A DNA stretch of 44,025 bases, from assembly GCF_014145225.1 (NCBI RefSeq), contig NZ_JABVCQ010000029.1:1-44025 (forward strand), given 5' to 3'. Numbering within the stretch: the first letter of the stretch is position 1; every line of letters begins with the position of its first letter. The notes under the pieces were generated by a model that worked only from the letters and a program-made list of their open reading frames with translations, did not search any database and had not been told where the DNA came from. This document shows positions 1 to 7,860 of the stretch, one piece after another. Made by a program: the position numbers and the translations under genes. Origin of the DNA: Thiospirillum jenense (lineage in GTDB: Bacteria > Pseudomonadota > Gammaproteobacteria > Chromatiales > Chromatiaceae).

Positions 1-1002
1 CATAATCCAATTCTGAGTACATTGCCCGCCAACCAATGTACACTTGAACTCTCCCCAGACATTGTGATTGACGCTGAACTCTTTGCATTCTTACAAACAC
101 ATAAGCAAGAAGGTTTTTGCATTGCATTGGATAGTCGGCACGTCTTAACTCAACCAGATTATGCGGTGCGCATTGCTGATTTTATTAAGGTAGATGTGCT
201 GCATGATGATCCAGCGCAATTACGCGGTCAATTGATCGAAAAAATGCCTAAATGCAACCATGCGTTAATTGCAACTAAAGTAGAAACTGCTGACACCTAT
301 CACTTGTGTCAAGGCCTCGGATTCAATTACTTTCAAGGATTTTATTTATCATTTCCTAATGTCATTGCCGGGCAGCGCCTTGAGGGCAATAAACTCGCAC
401 TTATTAAACTGCTAGATTTATTACAGCAACCGCAGAGTACGACAGAAGAAATGACCCGCTTAGTTAGTAGCGATGCGGCACTGAGTTTAGAAATGTTGAA
501 GCTCATCAATAGCCCACGGTTTCGCCGTCCGCAACCGATTGAATCGGTTCGTCAGGCGGTTTTATTATTAGGGCGTAGTGAAATTCGGCGGTTGACATTA
601 TTATTGTCGCTGCGTAATTTAGCAACCGGACCAATGAGTATGGAACAGACACTCATTCGGGCGCGCATGGCAGCACACTTGGCACCTATTTTAAACCGTG
701 CGGATGAAGCCGAGCGGTTTTTCACATTAGGATTGTTATCTACAATTGACCGTTTATTTGGGATTCCAATTGTAGAAATTGTGCGTAAAATGCGGTTAAC
801 TAGTGAAATTAGGGAGGCATTGTTAGATCGAAATGGTCCACTTGCTATTGTTATAGATATTCTGGATGCATTCGAGCAGCCTGACATTCCATTGCCTGAT
901 GATCTTGCCGTCACGCCTGAAATATTAGGGCAGCTTTATTTTACTTCCGTAAGTGAAGCGCATTCAGATTTAGCGCATTTGACAGATGAACCAATTGAAT
1001 AA
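1..1002 (+). CDS. EAL-HDOD signalling protein, 5' end outside window
   Basis: The frame is open to the left edge, so the N-terminus is missing and the first TTG at 22 is probably not the start. Residues about 1-130 (counted from that TTG) match the second half of an EAL domain: an IALD strand, KVDVL, a KVET strand and a GFNYFQGFYLS strand. Residues about 135-300 match an HDOD domain, with LINSPRF and an IESVRQAVLLLGRSEIRR stretch. This architecture is that of YuxH-like proteins, which usually act as signalling adaptors. The EAL half looks degenerate: the usual DDFG-type loop reads DSRH and the usual glutamate before KVET is a threonine, so cyclic di-GMP hydrolysis is unlikely. The true EAL motif would lie upstream and cannot be judged. 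mnmA starts only six bases after the stop, suggesting co-transcription. Confidence 0.85.
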   Translation, partial: HNPILSTLPANQCTLELSPDIVIDAELFAFLQTHKQEGFCIALDSRHVLTQPDYAVRIADFIKVDVLHDDPAQLRGQLIEKMPKCNHALIATKVETADTYHLCQGLGFNYFQGFYLSFPNVIAGQRLEGNKLALIKLLDLLQQPQSTTEEMTRLVSSDAALSLEMLKLINSPRFRRPQPIESVRQAVLLLGRSEIRRLTLLLSLRNLATGPMSMEQTLIRARMAAHLAPILNRADEAERFFTLGLLSTIDRLFGIPIVEIVRKMRLTSEIREALLDRNGPLAIVIDILDAFEQPDIPLPDDLAVTPEILGQLYFTSVSEAHSDLAHLTDEPIE

Positions 1003-1008
1003 AACACG

Positions 1009-2118
1009 ATGAGGCAGCGAGTCATCATTGGCTTATCAGGCGGCGTTGATTCAGCAGTAGCGGCGCATTGTTTACTTATAGCCGGCTATGCTGTTGAAGC
1101 CGTGTTTATGAAAAATTGGGAAGAAGATGATACGCCAAGTTATTGTGCTGCTGCGGCAGATTTGGCGGATGCAAAAGCGGTTGCACAACAATTAAACATT
1201 CAATTACACGCAGTGAACTTTGCGACCGAATATTGGGAACGGGTCTTTACACCGGTATTAACTGATTATCAATTATTGCGCACTCCGAATCCGGATGTAT
1301 TGTGTAATCGTGAAATTAAATTTCAGGTGTTTTTGGAATACGCACTGGCACGCGGCGCGCATTGGATAGCGACTGGTCATTATGCGCGAGTGCGGCAAAC
1401 GGCAGCAGGTTGTCAATTGGAATTAGCTGCCGACCTTGATAAGGATCAAACGTATTTTTTGTATTTGTTAAATCAACAACAATTAAGCAAAGCATTATTT
1501 CCTTTGGCGGATTTAACAAAAACACAGGTGCGGTCAATTGCGCATTCACTTGGATTGATTAACGCGAATAAACGTGATAGTACGGGTATTTGTTTTATTG
1601 GCGAACGCCGCGTCCGTGAGTTTTTTGCGCGCTATTTACCTGCGCAGCCGGGAGCAATTGAAACGCCGAATGGACAGGTGATTGGGCAGCATCACGGATT
1701 GGCGTTTTACACGCTTGGCCAGCGGCAAGGATTGGGCATTGGTGGTATTGCTGGAGCGAATGAAGCGCCCTGGTTTGTCATTGCCAAAGATGCCGAGCGC
1801 AATGTATTAGTGGTGGCGCAGGGCGAGCATCCTTTGTTATATGCCAATGCGTTGCGCGGTGAACAATTGCATTGGATTGCGGGGCAAGCGCCCATTGAAC
1901 TGCCATTGAATTGTCAATGTCGTTTGCGTCACCGCCAGTCATTACAGGATTGTACATTAACTGTGATTAACCAAGATGATACTTGTCACATCCAATTTGC
2001 TATTTCACAGCGAGCGATTACGCCAGGTCAGTCGGTGGTGTTTTATCAAAATGCGGTGTGTTTGGGCGGTTGTATTGTGACGGAAGCAATACGGGATATG
2101 AATGACTTTGACAATTGA
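1009..2118 (+). CDS. mnmA: tRNA-specific 2-thiouridylase MnmA
   Basis: MnmA transfers sulfur to uridine 34 of tRNAs for Lys, Glu and Gln in the cytoplasm. The 369-residue protein has the family's normal length. Visible motifs are the N-terminal PP-loop SGGVDS at residues 10-15 that binds ATP, NPDVLCN with the first catalytic cysteine C99, ATGHYAR at about 121-127, DKDQTYFL at about 144-151, and GICFIGER with the second catalytic cysteine C195. The start used is an ATG that places the PP-loop only nine residues in, as is usual. It follows the EAL-HDOD gene by six bases and precedes a small DUF2782 gene. Sulfur donors of the Tus relay are not in the window. Confidence 0.97.
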   Translation: MRQRVIIGLSGGVDSAVAAHCLLIAGYAVEAVFMKNWEEDDTPSYCAAAADLADAKAVAQQLNIQLHAVNFATEYWERVFTPVLTDYQLLRTPNPDVLCNREIKFQVFLEYALARGAHWIATGHYARVRQTAAGCQLELAADLDKDQTYFLYLLNQQQLSKALFPLADLTKTQVRSIAHSLGLINANKRDSTGICFIGERRVREFFARYLPAQPGAIETPNGQVIGQHHGLAFYTLGQRQGLGIGGIAGANEAPWFVIAKDAERNVLVVAQGEHPLLYANALRGEQLHWIAGQAPIELPLNCQCRLRHRQSLQDCTLTVINQDDTCHIQFAISQRAITPGQSVVFYQNAVCLGGCIVTEAIRDMNDFDN

Positions 2119-2135
2119 AAATTGACTGTTACTGT
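2108..2135 (+). promoter_or_regulatory. possible sigma70 promoter for the DUF2782 gene
   Basis: TTGACA at 2108-2113 and TACTGT at 2130-2135 are separated by 16 bases. The -35 lies in the last codons of mnmA and the start codon of the next gene is 55 bases downstream of the -10. The match is visible by eye only; read-through from mnmA is also possible. Confidence 0.35.
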
Positions 2136-2190
2136 ATCATTGTATGACACGTTCAAGTTCTTAATCTAATAACCGACTAACAGTGTAGTT

Positions 2191-2508
2191 ATGAAACAAC
2201 GATATTTATTACACTTGAGTTTTGCACTAGCGATGATGTGTTCAATAACAATCGCCGCGCCACCGGCCAGTTGGGATGGTAATGGAGTTGTGCAAGAGGA
2301 ATTAGAACCCGAGGTCACGATTACCGAAACCCCGAGTGAAACCATTACGTCTTATCGCGTTAAAGGGCAGGTGTATTTGGTGAAAATCCAGCCAATGGCG
2401 GGGGCGCCATATTATTTAGTTGATACCAATGGTGATGGTGTGCTGGATGTTCAACAAGCGGAAACTTCTGAATTGGCCGTTCCGCAATGGTTATTGTTTA
2501 AGTGGTAA
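2191..2508 (+). CDS. secreted DUF2782 family protein
   Basis: A 105-residue protein with an N-terminal signal peptide (basic MKQR, hydrophobic stretch to about residue 22, AA-rich cleavage region). The rest matches the DUF2782 family: an acidic PEVTITETPSETI segment, YRVKGQVYLVKIQP, then YYLVDTNGDGVLD and a C-terminal PQWLLFKW. Length and motif order are typical. The family is widespread in gammaproteobacteria and has no assigned function. The gene is 72 bases after mnmA on the same strand and meets the SAM hydrolase gene end to end, with 24 bases between the two stops and no obvious terminator. Confidence 0.85.
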   Translation: MKQRYLLHLSFALAMMCSITIAAPPASWDGNGVVQEELEPEVTITETPSETITSYRVKGQVYLVKIQPMAGAPYYLVDTNGDGVLDVQQAETSELAVPQWLLFKW

Positions 2509-2532
2509 AATTGGCGCTGAGGTTTATTCGTT

Positions 2533-3279
2533 TTATTCACTGCCTAACCAATGAACTTCAGTGCCCGGCTCGGCGCTGAATAGCGTGGCCGCCCGCCCTT
2601 GATTCACGGCAATTTCCACTAATCCAAAGGCATTGTGATACCAAAATGCTTGCCCGACGGGGACGCTGCAAAAGGTGCGTGCATAGGTTAATGTGTGGCT
2701 GCCAATGCGTAATCGCCCGCGTTGATCGCACACATTAGCACTTAATCCTGTCATTAAATTGCCGTAATGATCTACATAAACCACTCGTGGTAATTGCATT
2801 GGGCCGTGATAGCCAATGACGGCGGAGGCGGGTAATGGCACGGCGGGCATCGGCATTGTGCCGTGAATGAGTGCGGCGGCTAATGGCGCGAATAAATCCC
2901 GCCCATGAAAACTGTCAGAACAATTCGCCGGCCGCCAATCCACTCGTTGCACTGATACCAAATGCGCTTGGCGAATTAACGGTGCAAATAACCCATTGTC
3001 CGGCCCAATTAACCAATTGTCATCAAGTGTAATGGCTAATGCGGCACGTTCACCGCCGACGCCGGGATCAACTACGCCTAGATACAGGGTGCCGGGTGGC
3101 ATTCCGCGTACTAACCCGGGTAAAAGATAGGCGGCTAAATCGGGGCGAAAAGGTGGTAGATCGGCAATTAAATCTAATACCGGCGTGGTTGGTAATAATT
3201 CGGCGAGGCGGAGGCGCACTTGGCCGACGTAGGGGCCATTACCGAAATCAGTCATTAAAGCAATACGTTCGGGGATCAT
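2533..3279 (-). CDS. SAM hydrolase / SAM hydroxide adenosyltransferase (DUF62)
   Basis: Members of this family hydrolyse S-adenosylmethionine to adenosine and methionine. Characteristic segments are LMTDFG near the N-terminus, VVDPGVGG, GPDNGLF, FHGRDLFAPLAA and VDHYGNLMTG. I place the start at the ATG at 3277-3279, giving 248 residues, the usual family length, with TDFG close to the N-terminus. The frame stays open upstream to an ATG at 3417, but those 46 extra residues resemble no part of the family. No strong ribosome binding site is visible at 3279. The gene lies downstream of mutL and miaA on the same strand. The physiological role of the family in most bacteria is unclear. Confidence 0.88.
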   Translation of the reverse strand: MIPERIALMTDFGNGPYVGQVRLRLAELLPTTPVLDLIADLPPFRPDLAAYLLPGLVRGMPPGTLYLGVVDPGVGGERAALAITLDDNWLIGPDNGLFAPLIRQAHLVSVQRVDWRPANCSDSFHGRDLFAPLAAALIHGTMPMPAVPLPASAVIGYHGPMQLPRVVYVDHYGNLMTGLSANVCDQRGRLRIGSHTLTYARTFCSVPVGQAFWYHNAFGLVEIAVNQGRAATLFSAEPGTEVHWLGSE

Positions 3280-3426
3280 TGTGGCAAATGATGATTTAAT
3301 ACAGGTTGTTTGGAGTAAACTTGCAATAGTGAACACCGTCAAGCAGTGGACAATGGCAATATTAACGAATTTGGTTATGCTGGGCAAATCTGCTGTTTGC
3401 CAATTGCCAATATCCAATTTTGTTCA

Positions 3427-4389
3427 TTAAACACCCCGCGTATCTATTGCCGCGTTAATCAATTCCAACGCGCTGTTTAATGCAGTCTTTTCATCTTGTA
3501 ACCATTGACAATTCATTTCCGCCCGCAGCCAAGTGAATTGCCGTTTTGCTAATTGCCGCGTGGCATCTATTGCCTGCTGCCGCATCTGGGCAACACTGAT
3601 TTGATCGTGCAAATACGCCACCATTTGCCGATACCCGACGCAGCGCAGCGCGGGTAAGTCGGGTGACAAATCGCCCCGCGCCAGCAATTGCGCGACTTCC
3701 GCCTCAAATCCCGCCGTCAACATCGCGTCAAACCGCTCGGCAATCCGCGCTCGCAGCACGGCACGATCCTTTGGTGCGCAGACCAATTTGACCAGCCGAT
3801 ACGGCAGCGCGGCCGCGTGACTGCGCTGCCAATGCGCACTCAACGGTTCACCGGTGGACAAAAACACCTCCAACGCTCGCTGCACCCGCTGCGGATCATT
3901 CGGATGGATGCGCGCCGCCGCGGCCGCATCAACCGTCGCTAACCACTGGTGCATCTGCGCCGCCCCGCGCTGCTGCGCCTGCGCGGTCAAATGCGCCCGA
4001 ATCGCCGGCGCGGCGGACGGTAACGGTGATAAACCCTGCTGCAAGGCGCGGAAATACAGCATCGTGCCGCCGACCAACAGCGGAATTTTACCCGCCGCCA
4101 CGCTTGCGCTCATCGCCGCCAGTGCATCGTCACGAAACCGCGCCGCCGAGTACGCTTCAGACGGATCGCAAATGTCAATCAACTGGTGCGGCACTTGCGC
4201 CACGATGGCCGGGGACGGTTTCGCCGTGCCGATGTCCAAACCGCGATACACCTGCGCCGAGTCCACGCTAATCAACTCAACGGGCAAGCGCGCTGCCAAT
4301 GCCAGCGCAAGCGCACTTTTGCCAGCCGCCGTCGGCCCCATGAGCAAAATGGCGAGCGGTAGCGGTTGAGTTTGATTGGACTGCGGCAT
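3427..4389 (-). CDS. miaA: tRNA dimethylallyltransferase MiaA
   Basis: MiaA adds a dimethylallyl group to adenosine 37 of tRNAs reading codons that begin with U. The protein carries the P-loop GPTAAGKS near the N-terminus, then ISVDSAQVYRGLDIGTAKP (substrate site), a DICDP segment, VGGTMLYFRAL and the C-terminal RQLAKRQFTWLR region. About 320 residues is normal. Two starts are possible: ATG at 4389, used here, or GTG at 4410, which would overlap the end of mutL (stop at 4400-4402). Neither has a clear ribosome binding site. The overlap or near overlap with mutL indicates one operon, and mutL-miaA adjacency is a classic proteobacterial arrangement. Confidence 0.96.
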   Translation of the reverse strand: MPQSNQTQPLPLAILLMGPTAAGKSALALALAARLPVELISVDSAQVYRGLDIGTAKPSPAIVAQVPHQLIDICDPSEAYSAARFRDDALAAMSASVAAGKIPLLVGGTMLYFRALQQGLSPLPSAAPAIRAHLTAQAQQRGAAQMHQWLATVDAAAAARIHPNDPQRVQRALEVFLSTGEPLSAHWQRSHAAALPYRLVKLVCAPKDRAVLRARIAERFDAMLTAGFEAEVAQLLARGDLSPDLPALRCVGYRQMVAYLHDQISVAQMRQQAIDATRQLAKRQFTWLRAEMNCQWLQDEKTALNSALELINAAIDTRGV

Positions 4390-4399
4390 CGTTAAATCA

Positions 4400-6304
4400 T
4401 CACTGCCCACGCTTAAACCATTGATTTAATTGGTGATGGTCAATTAACACCCAGGTCGGGCGGCCGTGATTGCACTGATCCGCTCGGTCGGTGCGTTCTA
4501 ACGTGCGCAGTAGCGCGTTCATCTCCGGCACGGTCAACTGGCGTTTAGCGCGCACGGCGTGATGACACGCAAAAGTCGCCAGCACCGCGTGACTCGCTAC
4601 TGTTGCGCGGGCGCTACGGCCGATGTTGGCTAAATCCGCCAGCACGTCGCGCAGCAATTGGTCAAGATCAGCGTGTTGCAACAGCGTCGGCACCTCGCGT
4701 ACCGCGGCCTGTTGCGCACTCAACACGGTGACGATCAAACCCAACTCCGCCAGGGTCGCTTCGTGCGCATCAATCACGCCCAACTCAGCGGCGGTCAAAC
4801 TCACCACCACCGGCACCAGCAATGCTTGACGCGGCACCGCGGCCGCGTGCCACGCCTGCTTTAACTGCTCATATCCAATCCGCTCGTGCGCGGCGTGCAT
4901 GTCCACAATCACCAAGCCCTGCGCGGCTTGCGCGACGATGAACGTGCCGTGCAATTGCCCGAGCGCGTAGCCGAGCGGGGCGGTGATTGGCGGATCAGCC
5001 GCGTCAGTTGCGGGTAATTCAGGTGACGGCGCGGGCAGATCGGCATTGGTCACGTCCACATCAGTTGCACTCACCACCGGCGCGGCGGGCGGCGGCGCTG
5101 AACTTGACCACGGTTGTTGAATTAAAAAATCAGCCGCGTACCGCGCCGCTGTTTCGCGCACTTGCAGCGGTAACGGTGGTTGCGTTGATTGCCGTGACCA
5201 ACTCGGCGGCGACGGCGTGGGTTGATTTGACACGGCGGGCGGCAGATCAGGTGGCAGCGCGGCAGGTGACGGCGGCGGTGCGTAACCGGCCAAACGTCCG
5301 CTGGCCAGCCGCTGCGTGATGGTTTGCACAATTAAATCATGCACTTGGCGTCCTTCACGAAAGCGCACCTCACGTTTGGACGGGTGGACGTTGACATCGA
5401 CCAGTCGCGGCGGCAATTCTAAAAACAGCACGAATGCCGGATAACGCCCGTGTGGCAATACGTCCTGATACGCCAGGCGCACCGCGTGATTGACCAGCCG
5501 GTCGGTGACGATCCGCCCGTTGACAAATAAAAATTGCCGATCACCTTGTGCGCGGCTGAGGGTGGCGGGGGCAATCCAACCGTGCAGGTGCGCATTGGCG
5601 CTGTGAACATCCAACGCGAGTGCCTGCGCGGCAAAGTCCTCGCCCAGTAGCGCGGCGTGGCGGGCGGTCAGGATTTGGTCAGCCGCCGCATCTGCTGGCG
5701 CGGCGGGCAAGTTGACCACCAGCCGCTGGTTGTGACTGAGCCGCACCGCCACGCTCGGGGTCGCCAGCGCCAATTGCCGCACCAGTTGCTCGATGTGACC
5801 AAACTCAGTCGCGGCGGTGCGCAGAAATTTGCGGCGGGCGGGTAAATTGAAAAATAAATCAGTGACTTCGACGCAGGTGCCGGGCGGATGTGCCAGCGGT
5901 TGCGGGCTGGTCACGTCACCGCCGTTGCTGACCAGTGACCACGCCAGCGCGGCTTCGGGCGGACGGGAGATGAGTTTTAAGCGTGACACGGCCGCGATGC
6001 ACGGCAGCGCCTCGCCGCGAAAGCCGAGCGTGTGCAGTGCTTCCAAATCGTCGGCCGTGGTGATTTTACTGGTGGCGTGGCGGGCAAGTGCGAGCGGTAA
6101 ATCGGCCGCATCAATCCCGCAACCGTCATCGCGCACCCGCAGCTGTTTCAACCCGCCGTGCGTGATGTCAATTTCCAGCAATCGAGCGCCGGCATCGAGG
6201 CTATTTTCAATTAATTCTTTAATCACCGACACCGGGCGCTCGACCACCTCACCGGCGGCGATTTGGCTAATCAGGTGCTGCGGGAGCGGTTGAATGCGGG
6301 GCAT
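4400..6304 (-). CDS. mutL: DNA mismatch repair protein MutL
   Basis: MutL couples mismatch recognition by MutS to strand incision. The N-terminal GHKL ATPase (about residues 1-330) shows ELIENSLDAGA, DDGCGI, TLGFRGEAL, FVNGRIV and DVNVHPSKREVRF. A proline-rich, low-complexity linker covers about 340-440. The C-terminal dimerisation domain starts near 445 and contains DMHAAHERIGYE at about 468-479, which fits the endonuclease motif DQHA(x)2E(x)4E apart from M for Q, followed by ACHHAVRAKR and CNHGRP, two further metal-site motifs. It therefore looks like a nicking-type MutL rather than one relying on MutH. 634 residues is normal. The ATG at 6304 has no obvious ribosome binding site. Confidence 0.97.
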   Translation of the reverse strand: MPRIQPLPQHLISQIAAGEVVERPVSVIKELIENSLDAGARLLEIDITHGGLKQLRVRDDGCGIDAADLPLALARHATSKITTADDLEALHTLGFRGEALPCIAAVSRLKLISRPPEAALAWSLVSNGGDVTSPQPLAHPPGTCVEVTDLFFNLPARRKFLRTAATEFGHIEQLVRQLALATPSVAVRLSHNQRLVVNLPAAPADAAADQILTARHAALLGEDFAAQALALDVHSANAHLHGWIAPATLSRAQGDRQFLFVNGRIVTDRLVNHAVRLAYQDVLPHGRYPAFVLFLELPPRLVDVNVHPSKREVRFREGRQVHDLIVQTITQRLASGRLAGYAPPPSPAALPPDLPPAVSNQPTPSPPSWSRQSTQPPLPLQVRETAARYAADFLIQQPWSSSAPPPAAPVVSATDVDVTNADLPAPSPELPATDAADPPITAPLGYALGQLHGTFIVAQAAQGLVIVDMHAAHERIGYEQLKQAWHAAAVPRQALLVPVVVSLTAAELGVIDAHEATLAELGLIVTVLSAQQAAVREVPTLLQHADLDQLLRDVLADLANIGRSARATVASHAVLATFACHHAVRAKRQLTVPEMNALLRTLERTDRADQCNHGRPTWVLIDHHQLNQWFKRGQ

Positions 6305-6380
6305 GAATGAAAGCGGGTTTGATCGAATTGGAAGTGCCGCCGTTCAGATTTTAACTGGTTGCTTTTTCAAGGAAGAGTGC

Positions 6381-6404
6381 GTTCCCACGCTAGAGCGTAG
6401 GAAC
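6381..6404. repeat. dispersed palindromic repeat, copy 1
   Basis: GTTCCCACGCT / AGCGTAGGAAC form an 11-base inverted repeat with one mismatch, followed by GATC. It lies in the 161-base gap between mutL and the HD-GYP gene. The preceding 24 bases (6352-6375) resemble those in front of copy 3 (16838-16860), so the repeated unit is longer than the hairpin. Confidence 0.7.
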
Positions 6405-6465
6405 GATCATTTTTTAATTAGCAATTAACAGCCCGGCGGGTATCAAGGCGTCTCGGCAATATCTC

Positions 6466-7860
6466 TTAATCCGTATCACTATAGTCACACGCAATCGCTT
6501 GGAATACGTCGGCAATATCGAGAAAGGCATCAACTATGTCGGGATCGAAATGGCTGCCGCGGCCCTCGCAGATGATGCGTACTGCCTCCTCGTGCGGCAT
6601 CCCAGCTTTATAGACGCGGCGGCTGATGAGCGCGTCATAAACGTCGGCCACTGCCATCAGACGCGCCGAGATCGGAATGTCCTCACCACCGATGCCCTCG
6701 GGATAGCCGGTGCCATTCCATTTTTCTTGATGGCTGTAGGCGATCTCTTTGGCGCACTCCAAAAAATTCACGCTGTAGCCAAGTTGTGACTCGGCGTGCC
6801 GGATCGCGTCGCGCCCCAGCGTCGTGTGGGTCTTCATAATCTCGAATTCCTCCGGGGTGAAGCGCCCCGGTTTAAGCAGGATACGGTCGGGAATGCCCAC
6901 TTTGCCGATGTCATGTAGCGGTGCCGATTTGAACAGCAGCGCGATCTGATGCGTGGTCAAATAGTGACGAAAGCGCGGATGTTCACGCAGCCGTTCGGCC
7001 AGCGCCCGTACATAATACTGGGTACGTCGGATGTGATTACCAGTCTCATTGTCGCGGGTTTCAGCCAGCGAGGCCATCGCTAGGATGGTTACGTCCTGAA
7101 TCGCCATCACCTCGCGGGTGCGTTTTTCGACCTCCGCTTCGAGGAAGTCGTTTTTATCGCGCAGGAAGTCAGCGTGTGCCTTTAACGCCAAATGATTTTT
7201 GACGCGGGCCAGTACGATCGGCGGACTGATCGGTTTGGTGATGTAATCCACAGCGCCGAGTTCAAGTCCCTTTTTCTCGTCCTCCACCTCGACTTTTGCC
7301 GTCAGGAAGATCACTGGAATATTGACCGTATGCGGGTTGCTTTTGAGTTGTTGGCAGACCTGATAGCCGTCCATCACGGGCATCATAATGTCGAGCAGGA
7401 TCAAATCTAGCGGCGGATCACCCGCGGCGATTTTCAGCGCTTTCTCACCGTTATTGGCAACCTGCACCTTGTAGTCGTTGCGCAGCAGGCCGCTCATCAG
7501 CGACAAATTATCCGGCGTGTCGTCCACCACCAAAATAGTTTTCCTTTCGATGTAATTGAGGTTAGCGGTCATTAGATGGTCCTCTGCGGCGGCGGTCATA
7601 TGGATACTGGGCGTGTCATCAAGGGCGGCGACGGTGGTCACGAAAAAAGGAGGCAGAGTGGACTCGCGGCCGATTAGGCGCGTCACCAATGTGTCATGGC
7701 CATCCTTTGCCATGTGCTGGGCAACGACGTAGGTGACGCGGCCGGTTGCCGGCAAGTATGCGAACAGCGTCAGCATGGCTTCAAGCCCACCTGCTGAGGC
7801 ACCGATGCCGACGACGCACAGATCATCTGACTGCATAGGCAGCACCATGTCGGTCATCAT
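6466..7860 (-). CDS. REC-HD-GYP response regulator (c-di-GMP phosphodiesterase) with CheB-like N-terminal remnant
   Basis: Residues about 107-225 form a receiver domain with acceptor Asp in [14 protein letters not shown]. Residues about 250-440 form an HD-GYP domain with [11 protein letters not shown], a Lys-rich EIMKTH helix and [11 protein letters not shown], so cyclic di-GMP hydrolysis is likely. The first roughly 75 residues match the start of a CheB methylesterase ([16 protein letters not shown]), which is unusual. The first ATG at 7860 overlaps the upstream kinase stop as ATGA, implying translational coupling. A second ATG at 7572 (residue 97) has a good AGAGGA site at 7580-7585, seven bases away, and would give a normal REC-HD-GYP protein. 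I give the longer form; the shorter one may be the main product. Output would oppose the nearby GGDEF protein. Confidence 0.88.
   Translation of the reverse strand: MMTDMVLPMQSDDLCVVGIGASAGGLEAMLTLFAYLPATGRVTYVVAQHMAKDGHDTLVTRLIGRESTLPPFFVTTVAALDDTPSIHMTAAAEDHLMTANLNYIERKTILVVDDTPDNLSLMSGLLRNDYKVQVANNGEKALKIAAGDPPLDLILLDIMMPVMDGYQVCQQLKSNPHTVNIPVIFLTAKVEVEDEKKGLELGAVDYITKPISPPIVLARVKNHLALKAHADFLRDKNDFLEAEVEKRTREVMAIQDVTILAMASLAETRDNETGNHIRRTQYYVRALAERLREHPRFRHYLTTHQIALLFKSAPLHDIGKVGIPDRILLKPGRFTPEEFEIMKTHTTLGRDAIRHAESQLGYSVNFLECAKEIAYSHQEKWNGTGYPEGIGGEDIPISARLMAVADVYDALISRRVYKAGMPHEEAVRIICEGRGSHFDPDIVDAFLDIADVFQAIACDYSDTD
7573..7860 (-). pseudogene. CheB methylesterase remnant fused in frame to REC-HD-GYP
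   Basis: The N-terminal 96 codons encode [13 protein letters not shown] with the CheB catalytic serine, [15 protein letters not shown] with the catalytic histidine, and [14 protein letters not shown]. The remainder of CheB, including the catalytic aspartate region, is absent, and residues about 75-96 resemble nothing I know. A deletion that fused a CheB-like gene to the response regulator is the simplest reading. Without the aspartate, esterase activity is not expected. Confidence 0.6.
7580..7585 (-). promoter_or_regulatory. ribosome binding site for internal start of REC-HD-GYP
   Basis: AGAGGA on the minus strand sits seven bases before the ATG at 7572. It suggests the REC-HD-GYP part is, or once was, translated on its own. 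Confidence 0.5.

Noticed and set aside
3280-3417. N-terminal extension of the SAM hydrolase
   Set aside because: The 46 extra residues match no family member and the ATG at 3279 gives the usual length.
3854-4369. 171-codon ORF opposite miaA
   Set aside because: Lies wholly within miaA on the other strand, low-complexity Ala/Ser composition, no motif.
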